Notes: generated by a model not told the origin, from the sequence alone. A stretch of DNA of 64,000 nt from Chiua virens (GCA_019787685.1 JAHNUO010000001.1:2790001-2854000), one strand, 5' to 3'; shown: positions 12,539 to 24,069, numbered from the stretch's first letter. Program-made: numbers and translations.

Positions 12539-13581
12539 TTAGTTATTCCGTTTCGAAACGTACAGTATGGTACAGTCTGTTCCATTGCCCCACTCAGTTA
12601 CGAGGGTCTTGATTGCAAGTACCTTGGCCACCTATTAGAACACGTTGATGACATGTAAGGTGACTCACCAGTTGACAAAGGAGGTGAGTTTGGGCCTGCC
12701 CATCAGTAATTGGGGCAAGGTCAGCGAGATATTGCTGAATGAATTGCCATCCAGTCTCTTTCGTCACAAATCTTGGTCCTAGTTGGTGAAGAAGGGTGTA
12801 TGTAACAGAAACCGCGTCCGTCAATGGCGACATCGCAGCGACGTATCTCAAACCACTGAGCGCGGCATGATAGTGAAACTGACTACCGCGGAACAAATGA
12901 CCGATCATCGCAACGACGGCAATCACTCGAGTATACAGGTATTCACGGGGTATAAACAATACCTGGCGAACCAGCACGTCAACGTACTGTTGAAAAGTGG
13001 TTGAGCTCACGGTTATGGTACCAGGTAATTCATCGGAATCATACCCAGCGCCACGACAGCTTCAGCTTCTCGATGCAAAGGCAATTGAGTTCATCCAAGA
13101 AATCCGTTTTGGCATGTATAGACATCCTTCCCAGGTGGTCGGTCATCCTCGAAACCAGGGCGACAATCTCGGGCGCAGATTCGTTCACGTTCCTGTGACG
13201 GAATTGCATGTACATCCAGTGCGTATGTACGGCGAGAGCAAGGCCACGCATTTTCGCTTGCGTCGGACGTCCGATGATTCGTAGCGTCGAGACCACTATG
13301 CTGTCGATCGGGAATCCTGATAAGACACGTTTCTCGAAGACGGTGGTGAAATGACGATCGAGGTCCTGCTGCCAACGTGGCGTGTCGACCAGCCCACTAA
13401 GATGTTCGTCGAAGGGTGAAAAGCGATATGTGGCAGACACCGGAAGAGCGTTGTTCCATGGTTGGCCGGCCACGGTCGGTCCAGTATTCGTTACGGAGTT
13501 GCGAATGTGTTGTGTGTCCATGGCGAAACGCTCGCGAGGATAAGTATTCTCGATGTTTAACTTGAAGGCTGTGAGTGCCAC
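12539..13581 (-). CDS. Unrecognised multi-exon gene
   Basis: I do not recognise this protein. Exon 1 (13581 to about 13019) encodes roughly 185 residues with FRHRNVNESAPEIVALVSRM, then an amphipathic stretch ending KLSWRW at a GT donor. After an intron ending ttcaacag the protein continues YVDVLVRQ. The next stretch may be another intron (gtattg...agtcag) leading to FHYHAALSGLRYVAAMSPL. The last donor at about 12665 likely joins to VAKVLAIKTLVTEWGNG, with a stop at 12539-12541. The listed start is a GTG, so the true initiator is either an upstream exon or the ATG about 20 codons in. Helical, no signal peptide or TM segment. Intact frames over several exons suggest a real gene. Confidence 0.5.
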
Positions 13582-13762
13582 AGGTTATACCAGGGTTAAT
13601 GTGATGTGCCAGTGTGGACAACGTCGTAAAGCGAGTGCAAGAGAAAGACATGCATGCCACTTATATATGTTGTGGAGGAAGTCGCGGTCAAACGACAATG
13701 GGGGTGTGGTTATATTGTTCAGAAAATTGTTCACATATGCTATTTGTTGGCTAACAACTGTC

Positions 13763-13835
13763 GCCGGGGTAGCTCAGCTGGGAGAGCAACAGACTGAAGT
13801 TCTGGAGGTCCCGTGTTCAATCCACGGTCCTGGCA
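13763..13835 (+). tRNA. tRNA-Phe (anticodon GAA), intronless
   Basis: 73-nt cloverleaf. Acceptor stem gccgggg pairs with tcctggc through two G-U pairs, and the discriminator base is A. The D-arm is gctcagctgggagagc, the anticodon loop ctgaagt (GAA) and the T-arm ccgtg-ttcaatc-cacgg. Internal promoter boxes match A (tagctcagctgg) and B (gttcaatcc). The top pair of the anticodon stem (27-43) is an A-G mismatch, so the gene is slightly off consensus but otherwise complete. CCA is not encoded, as expected. Confidence 0.93.
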
Positions 13836-13839
13836 TTTG

Positions 13840-13850
13840 TTTTTGTTTTT
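13840..13850 (+). terminator. RNA polymerase III terminator of tRNA-Phe
   Basis: Two runs of five T (13840-13844 and 13846-13850) begin five bases after the discriminator base, the usual Pol III stop signal. Confidence 0.85.
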
Positions 13851-15614
13851 CTTCCGCGTGTACTTGCCACCAGTCTTGCAGTATTCTCCTGTTACCGACA
13901 TATCAAGAAAACAGAGTGATTTGGGAAGTTACGACTGGAATCTCAACACTGGTATGTTGATGATATCTCCAAACTATATCTGCCCATTTGCGGGGCTCGA
14001 TAGTCTTTTCCTCGTTTGTAAGCATCACCTTGCTCCTGACAACTTCATGGATGTCATTGATGTCGAGGTTGGCGTGAGTCTCTTGGCACCTCCGAGTCCA
14101 GGCAAGCTTGTGTGTAACTGTCAGTTGAATGTTCTCCTCGGTTTCTCGGGATCAATTATGTGGAGAACCTTGGAATAAATGTTCCACTAATATGTATACT
14201 CGTCTTATATCTTCCCACATTCTATGGATATGGATCTGGTCATACATTCCTGTTGGTTCAAAAGTACCCACATGACTGACGAGGACGACATAGAGTGGTA
14301 CTTAGAATACAGCATCTGCTGTTGCTAGGGAACACTGAAATTATGGAGCAGGGGCTGTTGACCTGGTGCGCATGGTCAAAAGAGTACCTTGGTTGGCGTA
14401 CCGCAAGGTCCATTTAAGGTACATTGGTTATGGTTGATGCTCAGAAGTCACAGGAACTCGGGAGTCCACATATAGATTGGATTGAGGGCTCAAGAACAAC
14501 AGGTGAGTCAGGTAAACACACTCACTCTGGGTGCCATGCCATGCCATGCCAAGACATGGTTCTAATAATACCAAGAAGACTTTCTGCTGAGTTGTAGGAA
14601 ATTTGACAAGGATGCCAGGGAAAATGATAGTAGCAAGTACCTGGACATCAATCCACCACCCATGATGAAATTGTGACTATTCTACTAGTAAAGTCAACCT
14701 GGCCTACAGAACATAGAATTAGGACATGGGGCTGTAGAGCAAGAAGGAATGGCTCAGTGAGTGGGTGATTTTCCACTGGCATCAACACTTCCGGATGGAA
14801 GCTTTCGGAGAGGGAGCACCAAGAGGCTCCTTGTCTTTGGCCTACTATCTTGTGGCTTGGTGTTCCTGCTCTTGCTGTTCTTGTCTTCGGTGCCCTTTCC
14901 AAGACTGCCTCTGCAGTGGTCACATCCATATTTACTCCCCTGCTGTGTGTGCTCCCAAGCTTCTGATGTTCTTGGTGGTCAACTAAAGAAGTCATCCAAA
15001 ATGGTGCTGTGGCACTGGTGCCATTTCCCCCATATCTGGCTCAAGATCACCAACTTTGCTCAAGCTGCCACCCAACTGGCATTCTCAGTTACCATGGCAC
15101 CGGCTGAACCTGCGAGTGTGATGGTCAGTCACTTGACTGAAAAGATCGTGTGGGACTATCATGATGCCCCATGGTCCAGCTGCATTGAGATACCCATGTC
15201 TGTACCCCTCATCTGAATGTAAGCACACAATAGATACAGATTCCTTGATGGAAGACCTGATACTGTGGAGTCACAGGAGAGTTCATTCAGTGCCACTTTC
15301 GCGAGATGCTGCAGCCTACTGGGACCTCAAGTTGACGTATGTGGTCCGCATTCCACATGACACCTTGATGGCATCAGGGTCAAACCATGCGTGTCTACTC
15401 TGAACATCTGCAAAACCACTGAAATAAAAAAAGCGACGGCAAATGTTTAGCGAGTTACGAATGGCTTACGACGTATAGTTCTCGCGCTTTGATTGGTGGA
15501 GATGTAACAATCAAGTATCATACCAGATAAGATGGTCTAATTTGTAGATTTGAGCTTATCATGACGAGAAAGGTCATCAAGATTATCAGCAGACTGATCT
15601 ATTACGGGAGAAAG
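13851..15614. other. Gene-poor, CpG-poor stretch before the Plavaka transposase
   Basis: No protein I recognise. The open frames at 14761-15216 (+) and 14648-14995 (-) overlap each other and look like chance frames. The piece from about 14461 to 14790 has no CpG at all, and only a handful occur up to 15300, unlike the flanks. A short tandem of CCATG (gccatgccatgccatgcc, 14532-14549) lies inside. This looks like decayed repeat DNA rather than a gene; the element it came from cannot be named. Confidence 0.5.
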
Positions 15615-18581
15615 CTAGTGAAGCATATGAAACGAATCTTTATCTGTGAAACTATTGAGGTAGTAATGCGAGTATCCCTCCAGACATGTCTCACTGCATG
15701 ACGCCACATGAGGCAATGCAGTGGAAAATACTGGTACCAGATCCACGGTGAGTATGACGTCGGTGAGTGGGACAATCCCACTTGCACGTGACTCAGAGGG
15801 ATCGATACGTTCTACTTGATAGAGTCCCACGCTAGTGTCGGTGGGCAGTGACACGGGTCGAAAATAACGGACATAGAGAAGAGGCATCGAGCCTGAAAGA
15901 ACATTCTTCACAGTGAACACTGCACGGACTTGAGCGACATCTTCAGAGAGTTAGATTGTAGGAGCAAAGAGCAGGAGGGAAGGCTTACCAAACAAGTCAC
16001 CACCACCCGGCTGACTGAGTAACACTGTGTCGCAGCAACCCAAGGGATGCTTATCAGAGGGGAGGAACGCCTGTACGACTTGGCTACGGTTGATGATATT
16101 AGATCGGAACGGAGAGTGCAATTGGATTCGGAATTTGTTCCAAATGGCAACTTCACTGCTACGAACATCCCATCCGCCCGCGAGGTTGCCATTGGAGATG
16201 AGGTAAATATAGTCAAAAAGCACTTGAGAGACGTCGGGAAGTCTCCAGCGAACCTCCACATCAGCAATAGTCAGCCTGGTATGATCCGGACGATTAGTCA
16301 CATGGAAAGCAACAGCACCGTCCAATGAAACCATGCCATTATGATGTCTGAAATAATTTCGGAACGGACGAGGGCCTTGGAAGGTCGACTCTTTCTCTGG
16401 CAGCACGTCTTGCAAGAACGACAATGCAGGATCGACAGTGGTCACCTCCTCATTCTCAGTAAAGAGCGCTTGCTCGAAAGCTGCATCACCGGCTGTTCGG
16501 AGAATGAGGTACAAGTCAAACAGTCGAATCGTCTCTTCCCGATTCAATATATCTACCGCCTGGTCTGTGAAGGTGGAACGGGTTCGGCTCGTCCACGGAA
16601 ACACATTCTTGCAATGGGTGATGAGTAGACGCTCTGTGACGTCCGCGGTAAACTGAATTAGCGCGCCATTTGCTTTGGTTTGACGCGGGAAGCTGTGCAT
16701 CAGCTCCAATTTCGGGATGTTGAAGTGGTCCATAGGTCCAGTTTTTGAGGTGCGAGCCCCGAGCTCTAGGATAACATGTTTCTTGGCATGAAAATCACGA
16801 AGCGCTTGTGCCATAGACTCAATGGACGAGTCTGTGTGGACAGGATCTTGTGCCCAGTAGATAAACGTCACCATGGCATGAATGGGGGAGATAAACTGAT
16901 CAGGTGCGACGCCTGCCAAGAGAGGAACGATGGTTCTTTCCATATCGTGGTGTTCTCGGCCCGTCATCTGGCTCATGTGGGAGATTCCCAAGGAGAAGTG
17001 TCGAGTGCCGATGCGCCGGTGTAGAGATTTGAAGCGGATGTCGAGGGTGTGTGCTCCAATAAGTTTCTTGCACCAGGCGAGGACATGGTCGAAAAAGAAT
17101 TTGTGCAATGTATGGAGGATCTCCCCGGTTAGAAACAGCGATGGCTCGGCAAACCTCCAGTTTCTCCAGAATGGTTTATGGACGCCAAGTAGCTTGAGTA
17201 GCTTGGCCGCTTTCTGAAAGGCATCGAGGTCCCAAGGGTCAACTCTTTGGCACAGTTCGAAGAGTAGCTGGAGCGTATGTCTACCTGTCCGAGGCTCAGC
17301 AGCCTCGGCATTGCCGAACTCCGATTTCTGAGCAAGTGAGACGGGGGAAGCACTCATAGACACGCCCGCGATGAGTTGTTCCTCCGGTAGATCCGCGATA
17401 TAGGAAACAAGTGGCGTATAACACAGGCGGATGCCTCCCATAGCATCAGTGAGCTCGACGCCGTCCATAGCCACCTGTTTCAGAGGTGCTACCACTTCGT
17501 CCATACAGTGGTGAAAAAGGCGGGCCAGAAGGAGGGTCTTGTATTCGTGATGGACTTCAATGTCAGGAGTTGGGATGAATGCGATACAGCGCCAGGCGTG
17601 TGAGGTGGCCTGCATTCTCACGTCCGACTGGATGTTACCAATCGTTATGAATACGGGGTGCATCTCCAGTCCTCCGGTGTGACGCGTGACCGGTGTCTTA
17701 TCAGACGCAAGGATGATAGGGATCATGGTTGCGCCAGCAGGAAGCTGATTCTGCGGAACCAATAAGAGTTAGTGGGAGCAAATCGGGTGGATTGTAGCTC
17801 TCAAAACTCACCTGAATGTCGAATGCGCGAGTACCAGTGAAAAACTCACTGTATTCGCGGTCTGTTCCTTTCGTAACAATGTGGGGGTCATAAGTCATGT
17901 ATCTTGCGAACATAGGGTTGGCGAGTATCTCCTGGACTACGTCCAGGCTATTGCGATGAATTAGTCGGATGGGTTGAGTTGTCTCGAAACCCTTCATATC
18001 GATGGGTGAGGACTGCCATTGAGTGCCGTGAGGTAGAGATGATAACCAGCCAAATAGTTTGTCAACTGTGTTGAAGGATGGCTTGGGGCGATTCTCGAAC
18101 TAGAGTGTAAGTCAGAATTTAAGAACAGATAAGTACTAGGCTATGTACTACGTACCCACTTAAGTTTGAGGAACTTAGCGACTTGTGACTTCGTGAGGTT
18201 CAGCGCGAGGAATTTGGCGAGATCCCATTCACCCTCATCTTGGAAGGGGTAGAACATCAATTTTTCTCGGCGATGCTCGAATTCGAACCCCTTTAAACGA
18301 TCCAGCAACGTTTGGCCATGTCCTGGACAAAGGAACCCAGACGTTGGATGGAACTCTGCGCTGACATCGATGTCATCAGGTCCTCGATGAAAAGCAGGGG
18401 GGATTGGAATTCTGTGCGCAGCTGTAGGGATTTTGCTTGCAAGTTGTTCCAGGTTGGTAAGGCAGGCAGCGCTATCGATGTCGATATGACGCAGAAATGC
18501 AGCTTCAGACGGAAATATTGCATTACAGCCAGGACAGGCGACGTCCATATGAAAATCGCTCCCAGCAGGAGCTTGGCTCAT
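15615..18581 (-). CDS. Plavaka-type transposase (KDZ superfamily), apparently intact
   Basis: Four exons, 18581-18156, 18099-17812, 17750-15989 and 15940-15615, total 2802 nt (933 codons plus stop), all phases agreeing. The N-terminus holds a C2H2-like finger (CPGCNAIFPSEAAFLRH) and the block EWDLAKFLALNLTKSQVAKF typical of Plavaka proteins. This continues as FENRPKPSFNTVDKLFGWLS over the first intron. The core has ATMIPIILASDKTPVTRHTG, HPVFITIGNI and SHAWRCIAFIP, then DAMGGIRLCYTPLVSYIADL and EQLIAGV. The tail has IVPLTDV, VDLVPVF and YYLNSFTDKDSFH, as usual in this family. No stop or frameshift, so the element may be young or active. Transposition is inferred from family only; terminal repeats and target duplications were not found. 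Confidence 0.85.
15615..18581 (-). mobile_element. Plavaka DNA transposon (coding core; ends not located)
   Basis: The transposase frame defines the minimum extent. Plavaka elements normally have terminal inverted repeats outside the gene; I could not pair any convincing repeats between about 13.9-15.6 kb and 18.6-22 kb by eye. The true element may include the CpG-poor DNA on its left and one or both genes on its right. Confidence 0.6.
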
Positions 18582-18696
18582 TGGAGTGTGGATTGGACAC
18601 GGACACGGTATGTGTGTTGGCGCTGCAGGCTCAGCGTCGAACGTCGAGTATTCAAACTCAGAACCTTTCCTAACACCTGCGATACCTCACGCTGCC

Positions 18697-19626
18697 ATGT
18701 CTCCTTCTGATACGACGCCACCTCTCTCGATCTCAGCCGCATCATCAGTCCCTTCCAGTCCAATGAGTGACAGGTTCCCCCCCTCACCCTCCATCGGTGG
18801 CACGCAGCAAGTCGACTTTCAAGGGGAAGGCTCGGATGCGGAATCCACACACAAGTCGTTCGCGGTCGACTTTCCTCGCAGTGACTCCCCCTACTCCCAA
18901 CCCTATGCCCCCGGCAGCCTGCCAGGGAGGGGTGATAACAGCCCGCGTTCTATCCGATCCTTGTCTTCCGCCTCCTCTCAAGCTCCAAGGACACCGTCTT
19001 CTCACGCCTCTCATAGCAGCGCTCACAGTCTTTCTGACTCAACACATACCTCAGAACGGGCTTCTCGTGGACATCTTCCTTATCCACCGAGAATTGGCCC
19101 AACACCTCTGGAGCTGAGATACTTCGCAAGGACCACAGGGCCCTCAGCTCACCTTGGCATGACGATAGAAAACGTAGAACAGGTAATGTTATTTTCAACA
19201 TACATGCTACTCTTACTCATTTTGAAGTACAAGGGAAAGAATTTGTTACAGGGTGCACTAACTAAGCTTCCGCAGGATATACTCCAGAAAGCTTACGAGG
19301 CTAAGCGAGCAGATCGGGACTCGATCGTCCATCAAGTGGCGCAGACTGCAGCCGCAATTGAGAGTCTTGAACGACACAGAGTGTTCCTCGCTGCGGTCAA
19401 GCAGCACCAGGAAGTGGAGTTAACTGCCGCGGAGTCTGTTCTGGGAATTGTGAAGGGCATGTTATCTCCGCGCTCTCTGGTGGACGTCGAAGATGACCGC
19501 GGTTATTACCGCGCAGTTTTCGCTGACGAACTCATCGGATTGACGGTAGCAGAGACGCAGTTGCAACAGATTGGGGGTGTTGCTTGGTCGGACCGCAACT
19601 TGTCCTCATCTTGCGCGAGGGCCTGA
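18697..19626 (+). CDS. Unrecognised Ser-rich, coiled-coil protein next to the transposase
   Basis: Reads from ATG 18697 (MSPSDTTPPLS), 116 bp from the divergent transposase start. The first 150 residues are Ser/Pro-rich and probably disordered. A likely 45-nt intron (gtaatg...ttgaag, about 19182-19226) keeps the frame open, so an ORF finder reads through it as a false hydrophobic segment. After it comes a helical part with HQVAQTAAAIESLERHRVFL and VKQHQEVELTAAESVLGIVK, suggesting a coiled coil. I do not know the family. Because it is head-to-head with a transposase it could be element cargo or simply the neighbouring host gene. A GTG-initiated extension into the transposase start is unlikely. 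Confidence 0.45.
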   Translation: MSPSDTTPPLSISAASSVPSSPMSDRFPPSPSIGGTQQVDFQGEGSDAESTHKSFAVDFPRSDSPYSQPYAPGSLPGRGDNSPRSIRSLSSASSQAPRTPSSHASHSSAHSLSDSTHTSERASRGHLPYPPRIGPTPLELRYFARTTGPSAHLGMTIENVEQVMLFSTYMLLLLILKYKGKNLLQGALTKLPQDILQKAYEAKRADRDSIVHQVAQTAAAIESLERHRVFLAAVKQHQEVELTAAESVLGIVKGMLSPRSLVDVEDDRGYYRAVFADELIGLTVAETQLQQIGGVAWSDRNLSSSCARA

Positions 19627-19901
19627 AGCTGTGGAGAGCCGGAGGCTGTGGGGAACCTGAGTCAGAACAACCAGTGAGTCATCCCAAAGTAGCACCGCAC
19701 AGAACCAAACTTAGGCGAACAATGATCAGAAGGAAGGTGCCAGTGTTGTAAGAGCCTGGAATGACCCAGAACGTACCTCGTGTCGCTTGTCTCCGTTGTA
19801 TCGTGTATCGATAATCAGTGCAGATTATACATTTCGTTTTCTCGTTACCTAACAGCCTGGTTTGTGGGACTCGCAGCGTGTTGCTCAGTTCAACACCAAC
19901 C

Positions 19902-21368
19902 ATGCCCAGAAGCCGCGCTCCCAAGGTGCAGCCCCCAATGCTCGGATACTAGTCCTCTCGTGCTAAACATTTTTATAGGATTATCCTAGGCCTCGTCGCC
20001 AACAAGAGCATCTGGGCCTTGAAGGAGAGACCCCTCAAGATCCCCAGTTCCTCGATACGACAGCCGTATACCCCCAAAGTCGAGCTGTCTTTTTTCCTGA
20101 CCGACCCCAGACAGCCAGTCAAGGTTGGACGCACCCCCTTTCAAACACTGATTTCGAGCCTTTTGGTCCGTTTGCGCCAGATCCTTCTCGTGTCCGACAA
20201 GGTCTGGAGATTGCACAACGCGTTTGGATGACAATGCCCCATCGTCCAGGCATACAAATCCTTGGGCAACTAGAAGCAGGTCCGACCGTAATCAGTGTAA
20301 GTCAAATGGTATGAACGGATTAACGTGGTACTCATCGTTTCTACAGACTGGCGAAGCGGAATCTATCCACCGTCCTGTGCGTGAAACACGTGTTCCGATG
20401 CCCCCCACCCCCCAACCTGTCGCCACCATGATACCGTCTGTGTCCTTCACAGAAGGAGCTCAGGCTCAGCACCACCGTCCCACTGGTAGGGCTACTGTGC
20501 CACCCACTCGTGCTGCAACATCTACGGCTCTGCCTACCATGGCGGGATCCGAGTCTATCACCCCCGACGACACACCGGTGCGCAAAGTCACCCTCACGAA
20601 AGCATTGAGATATCGAGTACTAGAAGAGGCAAAGGAGTGTGTTTACAGCCTGTTGCTGAGTAAAGAAGGGGTTCCGTCGGCTGAAGTCAAGGAAAAATTT
20701 GTTCGAGAGGCTGTCACTGCGGCCTTGCATACGGTTTGCGGCGATGGTAAGTAATTTTATTTCAATCCTAGGTTTGATGAGTGCTATGTACTCCGGGTCC
20801 AGCTTCCGTTGAAGGCCTAAAACTGAACGATAGTCTGACCACGGCGATGGCAAATGTGCGGCACGCATTCAAGAATTATGCGTCATGCTGTATTCAACGG
20901 TCATTTGGGCTTCGTCTCCCACTCGACATCGACGAAACCGAACATAAACGTTTAAGTGTTCGACGTTTACTCTCAGAGCTTCAATACATGAAGACTCAAA
21001 TAGATCCCCATACGGGCAACTTGACTGAAATCCGAGAGTGGTTCACAACGGACCTGTTCACGGATATCCTTGTCGATGTTCTGTTCCTTAAGAAACCGCA
21101 GTGGTACCAGTACATCAAGAACGACGACCTAGACCAGGCGTTTGGTCTTGCCGGGGCAGCGATTGGTGCATCTCTACGGGAATTCAGCGAAGGTACCTTC
21201 CGGGAGCACTCCGTGGCGGTGGAGAATTGGCGACATGACTTCGTCGAAGTAATGGAAGTGGTGAAGGGGATGCGGGCGGATGAGGTGGCAGAACAATGTG
21301 CCAAGCTTACAGAGCTGCAGCGTCAAATCGTGGTGAAGGGGAAGTCACTTCGACCGGTTACTGATTAG
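19902..21368 (+). CDS. Hypothetical protein, possibly DUF6532-like
   Basis: The C-terminal 300 codons are well supported. Exon 20345-20750 carries a Pro/Thr-rich linker and the helix RKVTLTKALRYRVLEEAKEC. It joins, after a short intron, to LTVEGLKL-like sequence near 20809, then AFKNYASCCIQRSFGLRLPL, LTEIREWFTTDLFTDILVDV and VDVLFLKKPQWYQYI, ending at the stop 21366-21368. The pattern of a helical domain with a short F-x-h-x-x-h-h motif and FF/LF block reminds me of DUF6532 proteins of Agaricomycetes, but I cannot confirm it. Upstream, 19990-20290 reads as a Gln/Pro-rich frame (FPDRPQTASQGW) that would form the N-terminus. The proposed first ATG (19902, MPRSRAPKVQPP) needs an intron I could not place. 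Cargo or neighbour of the Plavaka element. Confidence 0.45.
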
Positions 21369-22003
21369 ATCGTTTTGTTCGTGTCGAGTGTCATTGATTA
21401 GATTTTGTTGCTCATCGTGTTCAATAATCTCTAGTATAATCTATGGACCACAATGCCACTACGTACATGATTATGCCAAATACGGTTGTCATCTATCCCT
21501 ACTCGGTATGAAACCTGACCTAACCAAAACAATCAACCTCAAAGGTTGGTGTTTTGCTCACTTATGTGGTTTCAATTTCTAGATGAAAGGTCCTCGATGA
21601 TTACCGGACTGCAGGCCCGCTCCCAAGCCGCAGCCACTTACTTGACAGCGAACATTGGTGTGAAGGATATCTGAGTCATATGTATTGTTGTACTAGTAGC
21701 TGGAAGTTCCTACCGTCCACGGAAGGTGTGATCGCTTTCCTTTTCCGACGTATTGGGGTGGTAATTGTCATCATACTAGGTCGGGTCAGCCGGGCTGACA
21801 GTTTCAACCCCGAGTTGGTTCACCGACCCTTGGTACCCGGAAGCGGTACGCGTCGATTTGGAGAATCAGGTGCCCCTGCTTCCTCACCAGCCACGAGAGG
21901 GTATATCATGGCGGTCGGACGTGGCGCCAGTGGCCCTGAGCTCCCAGTTCATTCAGTTGTATAACCGCCACCGAGGGTGTTCTTCAATTGACCTCGATCT
22001 AAT
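21369..22003. other. Intergenic spacer, acid phosphatase promoter
   Basis: 635 bp between the DUF6532-like gene and the acid phosphatase start. A frame at 21680-21964 (+) shows no family resemblance. Nothing else identified. Confidence 0.5.
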
Positions 22004-23661
22004 ATGATTCAAGTTGTCAAGTACTCAATCCTCCTTGGAGCCACCATTGGGTGTGTTTCAGCGTCGGTCGCGTCGACCTTCACTGCCCCTGCTGCTGCGT
22101 AAGCCTAAGTTCAAGTGTTACTGGGTCTCCATGTTGTCACAGCTCTGACCACCTTGTTTTTCACAGACCTACGGACACGTCTGCCTTTTACGTTGGTGCT
22201 TCAAATGGCACGCTCAATAACACCGCTCTTGTGCCTGGCAAAGTTTTCGACCGCTTCATCCAGATCTGGCTCGAGAACACCGACTTCGCCCTGGCCGACT
22301 CACAGGCCGACTTCAAGAACTTGACTGCCCAGGGCATTCTCCTCAGCAGCTATTATGCTCTGACTCATCCTAGTCAGCCTAACTATGTGGCATCAGTCGG
22401 AGGGGACTTCTTTGGACTCGCAAGTGATGATCTTACTTACATTCCCAACAACATGTCCACAATCGTCGACCTCCTGGAGGAGAAGGGTATCAGCTGGTCG
22501 TCCTACCAGGAGAACATGCCTACGGATGGGTACCCGGGTTACAGCTTCACCAATCCTGATGGCTATACGTACTATGTGCGCAAGCACAACCCGAATCAAG
22601 TCTTTAATTCGGTTGGAGAGAACGCCACTCGCGCCGCCCGTATCAGGAACTTCAACGACTTTGCTATCGACGTAGGTATTGTCTAGTTGCATTGCTTAAT
22701 CATCTTGCTCAAAGTATATGTGTAATACAGGTTGGGAACAACAGTCTTTCCCAATGGATCTTTGTCACGCCAAACCTCCGAAAGTGGGTTGCGACACTCT
22801 AGCAACTGGCGTCCCGACCTAACATTTTCTTTAGCGATGCACACGATACTACCGTCGAGTATGCTGGTGCATGGCTGGATTACTGGCTGGAGCCTCTCCT
22901 TCAGGACGCCAATTTCAACACCCCCACGACCTTGATCTTGTTGACTTTTGACGAGTATGTCAATCTATGGAGCGTATAACTTTTTCTGAATCTCAGGCCT
23001 TTCTCTCAGGAACGAAACCTACAGTATCAACAACCAGGTGTTTAGCGTGTTGCTTGGTGGGGCTGTCCCGCAAAGCCTCCGGGGCACGACTGATAATACG
23101 TTCTACACCCACTATTCAATGTAAGAAGTTACGGTGGCTTCTATCGAGCTCATTAGCTCATGTACCTTGACAGTCTCTCCACTGTACAAAATAACTGGAG
23201 CCTTGGCAATCTCGGCCGCCAGGACACCAACAAGACCGTTGCTAGTGCGCTCAATTTCCCTGGTATCACTACATGAACTAAACAGTATTTGTCTGTCAGA
23301 CGTGTTCTCCTTCGTCGCGGATGCTACCTCGTACCAGAACGACGATGTCTCCAGCATCCCTCTTCTCAACCTTACGGGAACCATCCCCGGTCCTTTGAAC
23401 CCTTCCGCTTACGTTCCATACCTCGCTCCGAATGTCAACAGCGTTGGCGCCGGCGGTGGACCGACCTTTGTTGCGCCCAACGTTAACTTGTCCTTGAATG
23501 CGTCCACTGCACCTTCCCCGGTCAAGCTGTCAGTAGAGTCTAACTCTACCTCAACGGGCGATGCCAGAGTAACTGCAGGGGCTCGCATCCAGGGTGTCTT
23601 TGGCGCAGCACTGGCTGTTGTCGCTGCTGGTTTGTTGTTTTGGTTACCCAAACTGGAATGA
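22004..23661 (+). CDS. Secreted or GPI-anchored acid phosphatase (phosphoesterase family)
   Basis: Hydrolyses phosphate monoesters outside the cell, supplying phosphate. ATG 22004 begins a signal peptide (IQVVKYSILLGATIG, then SASVAS). Exons join in phase over introns at about 22100-22167, 22674-22731, 22785-22834, 22954-23010, 23121-23173 and 23244-23319. Family motifs in order: FDRFIQIWLENTDFA, SSYYALTHPSQPNYVASVGG, NMSTIVDLLEEKGISW, SQWIFVTPNLRNDAHDTT, DYWLEPLLQDANF, LILLTFDE and NNWSLGNLGR. These are the phosphoesterase (PF04185-type) metal and substrate segments. The last 25 residues (GVFGAALAVVAAGLLFW) follow a Ser/Thr linker and look like a GPI signal or TM tail. No frame break. Confidence 0.9.
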
Positions 23662-24069
23662 TTAACTTTTTTTTTGAGAATGCAATTCGAAATGCGATGA
23701 CACTTAGAACGCCACGGCCATGCACCGCAGACAGTCTGACAACGCGAGCTAGAAGAGTCGATCAGCACCATGTAATCAGTCCACTGGAGGTAGCAGATTA
23801 CTCGGGCTTGATCGACTTCAACAGAAACATTTTCAGCTTAAAATATAAAGTCGATAGCACTAACAATCTGAGAGTTTTACACACTGCAGGAGGAGACCTG
23901 CCCCTTAAATTAGCACCTGCCGGTCGTGGCAAATGGCACAACAAACGAGGTCAAAACTTTGGCCATTGGCAGGTAAGTACTAATCATGCGACTGTATACT
24001 TTCCATAGTATTTCTCCGGGTCGTAAATCTAGGGTCGTGCATATGTCAACATGACAAAAATTGGTAGAG
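23662..24069. other. Spacer between convergent acid phosphatase and XAP5 genes
   Basis: 408 bp holding two 3' ends. A T-run (23667-23674) follows the phosphatase stop. No coding sequence recognised. Confidence 0.5.

Noticed and set aside
14648..15216. Overlapping open frames on both strands as genes
   Set aside because: No family resemblance, no splice support, CpG-poor DNA, and mutual overlap. They are probably chance frames.
18586..18696. GTG-initiated extension of the 18697 gene into the transposase start
   Set aside because: Nuclear fungal genes start with ATG almost always, and the extension abuts the divergent transposase start codon. ATG 18697 is preferred.
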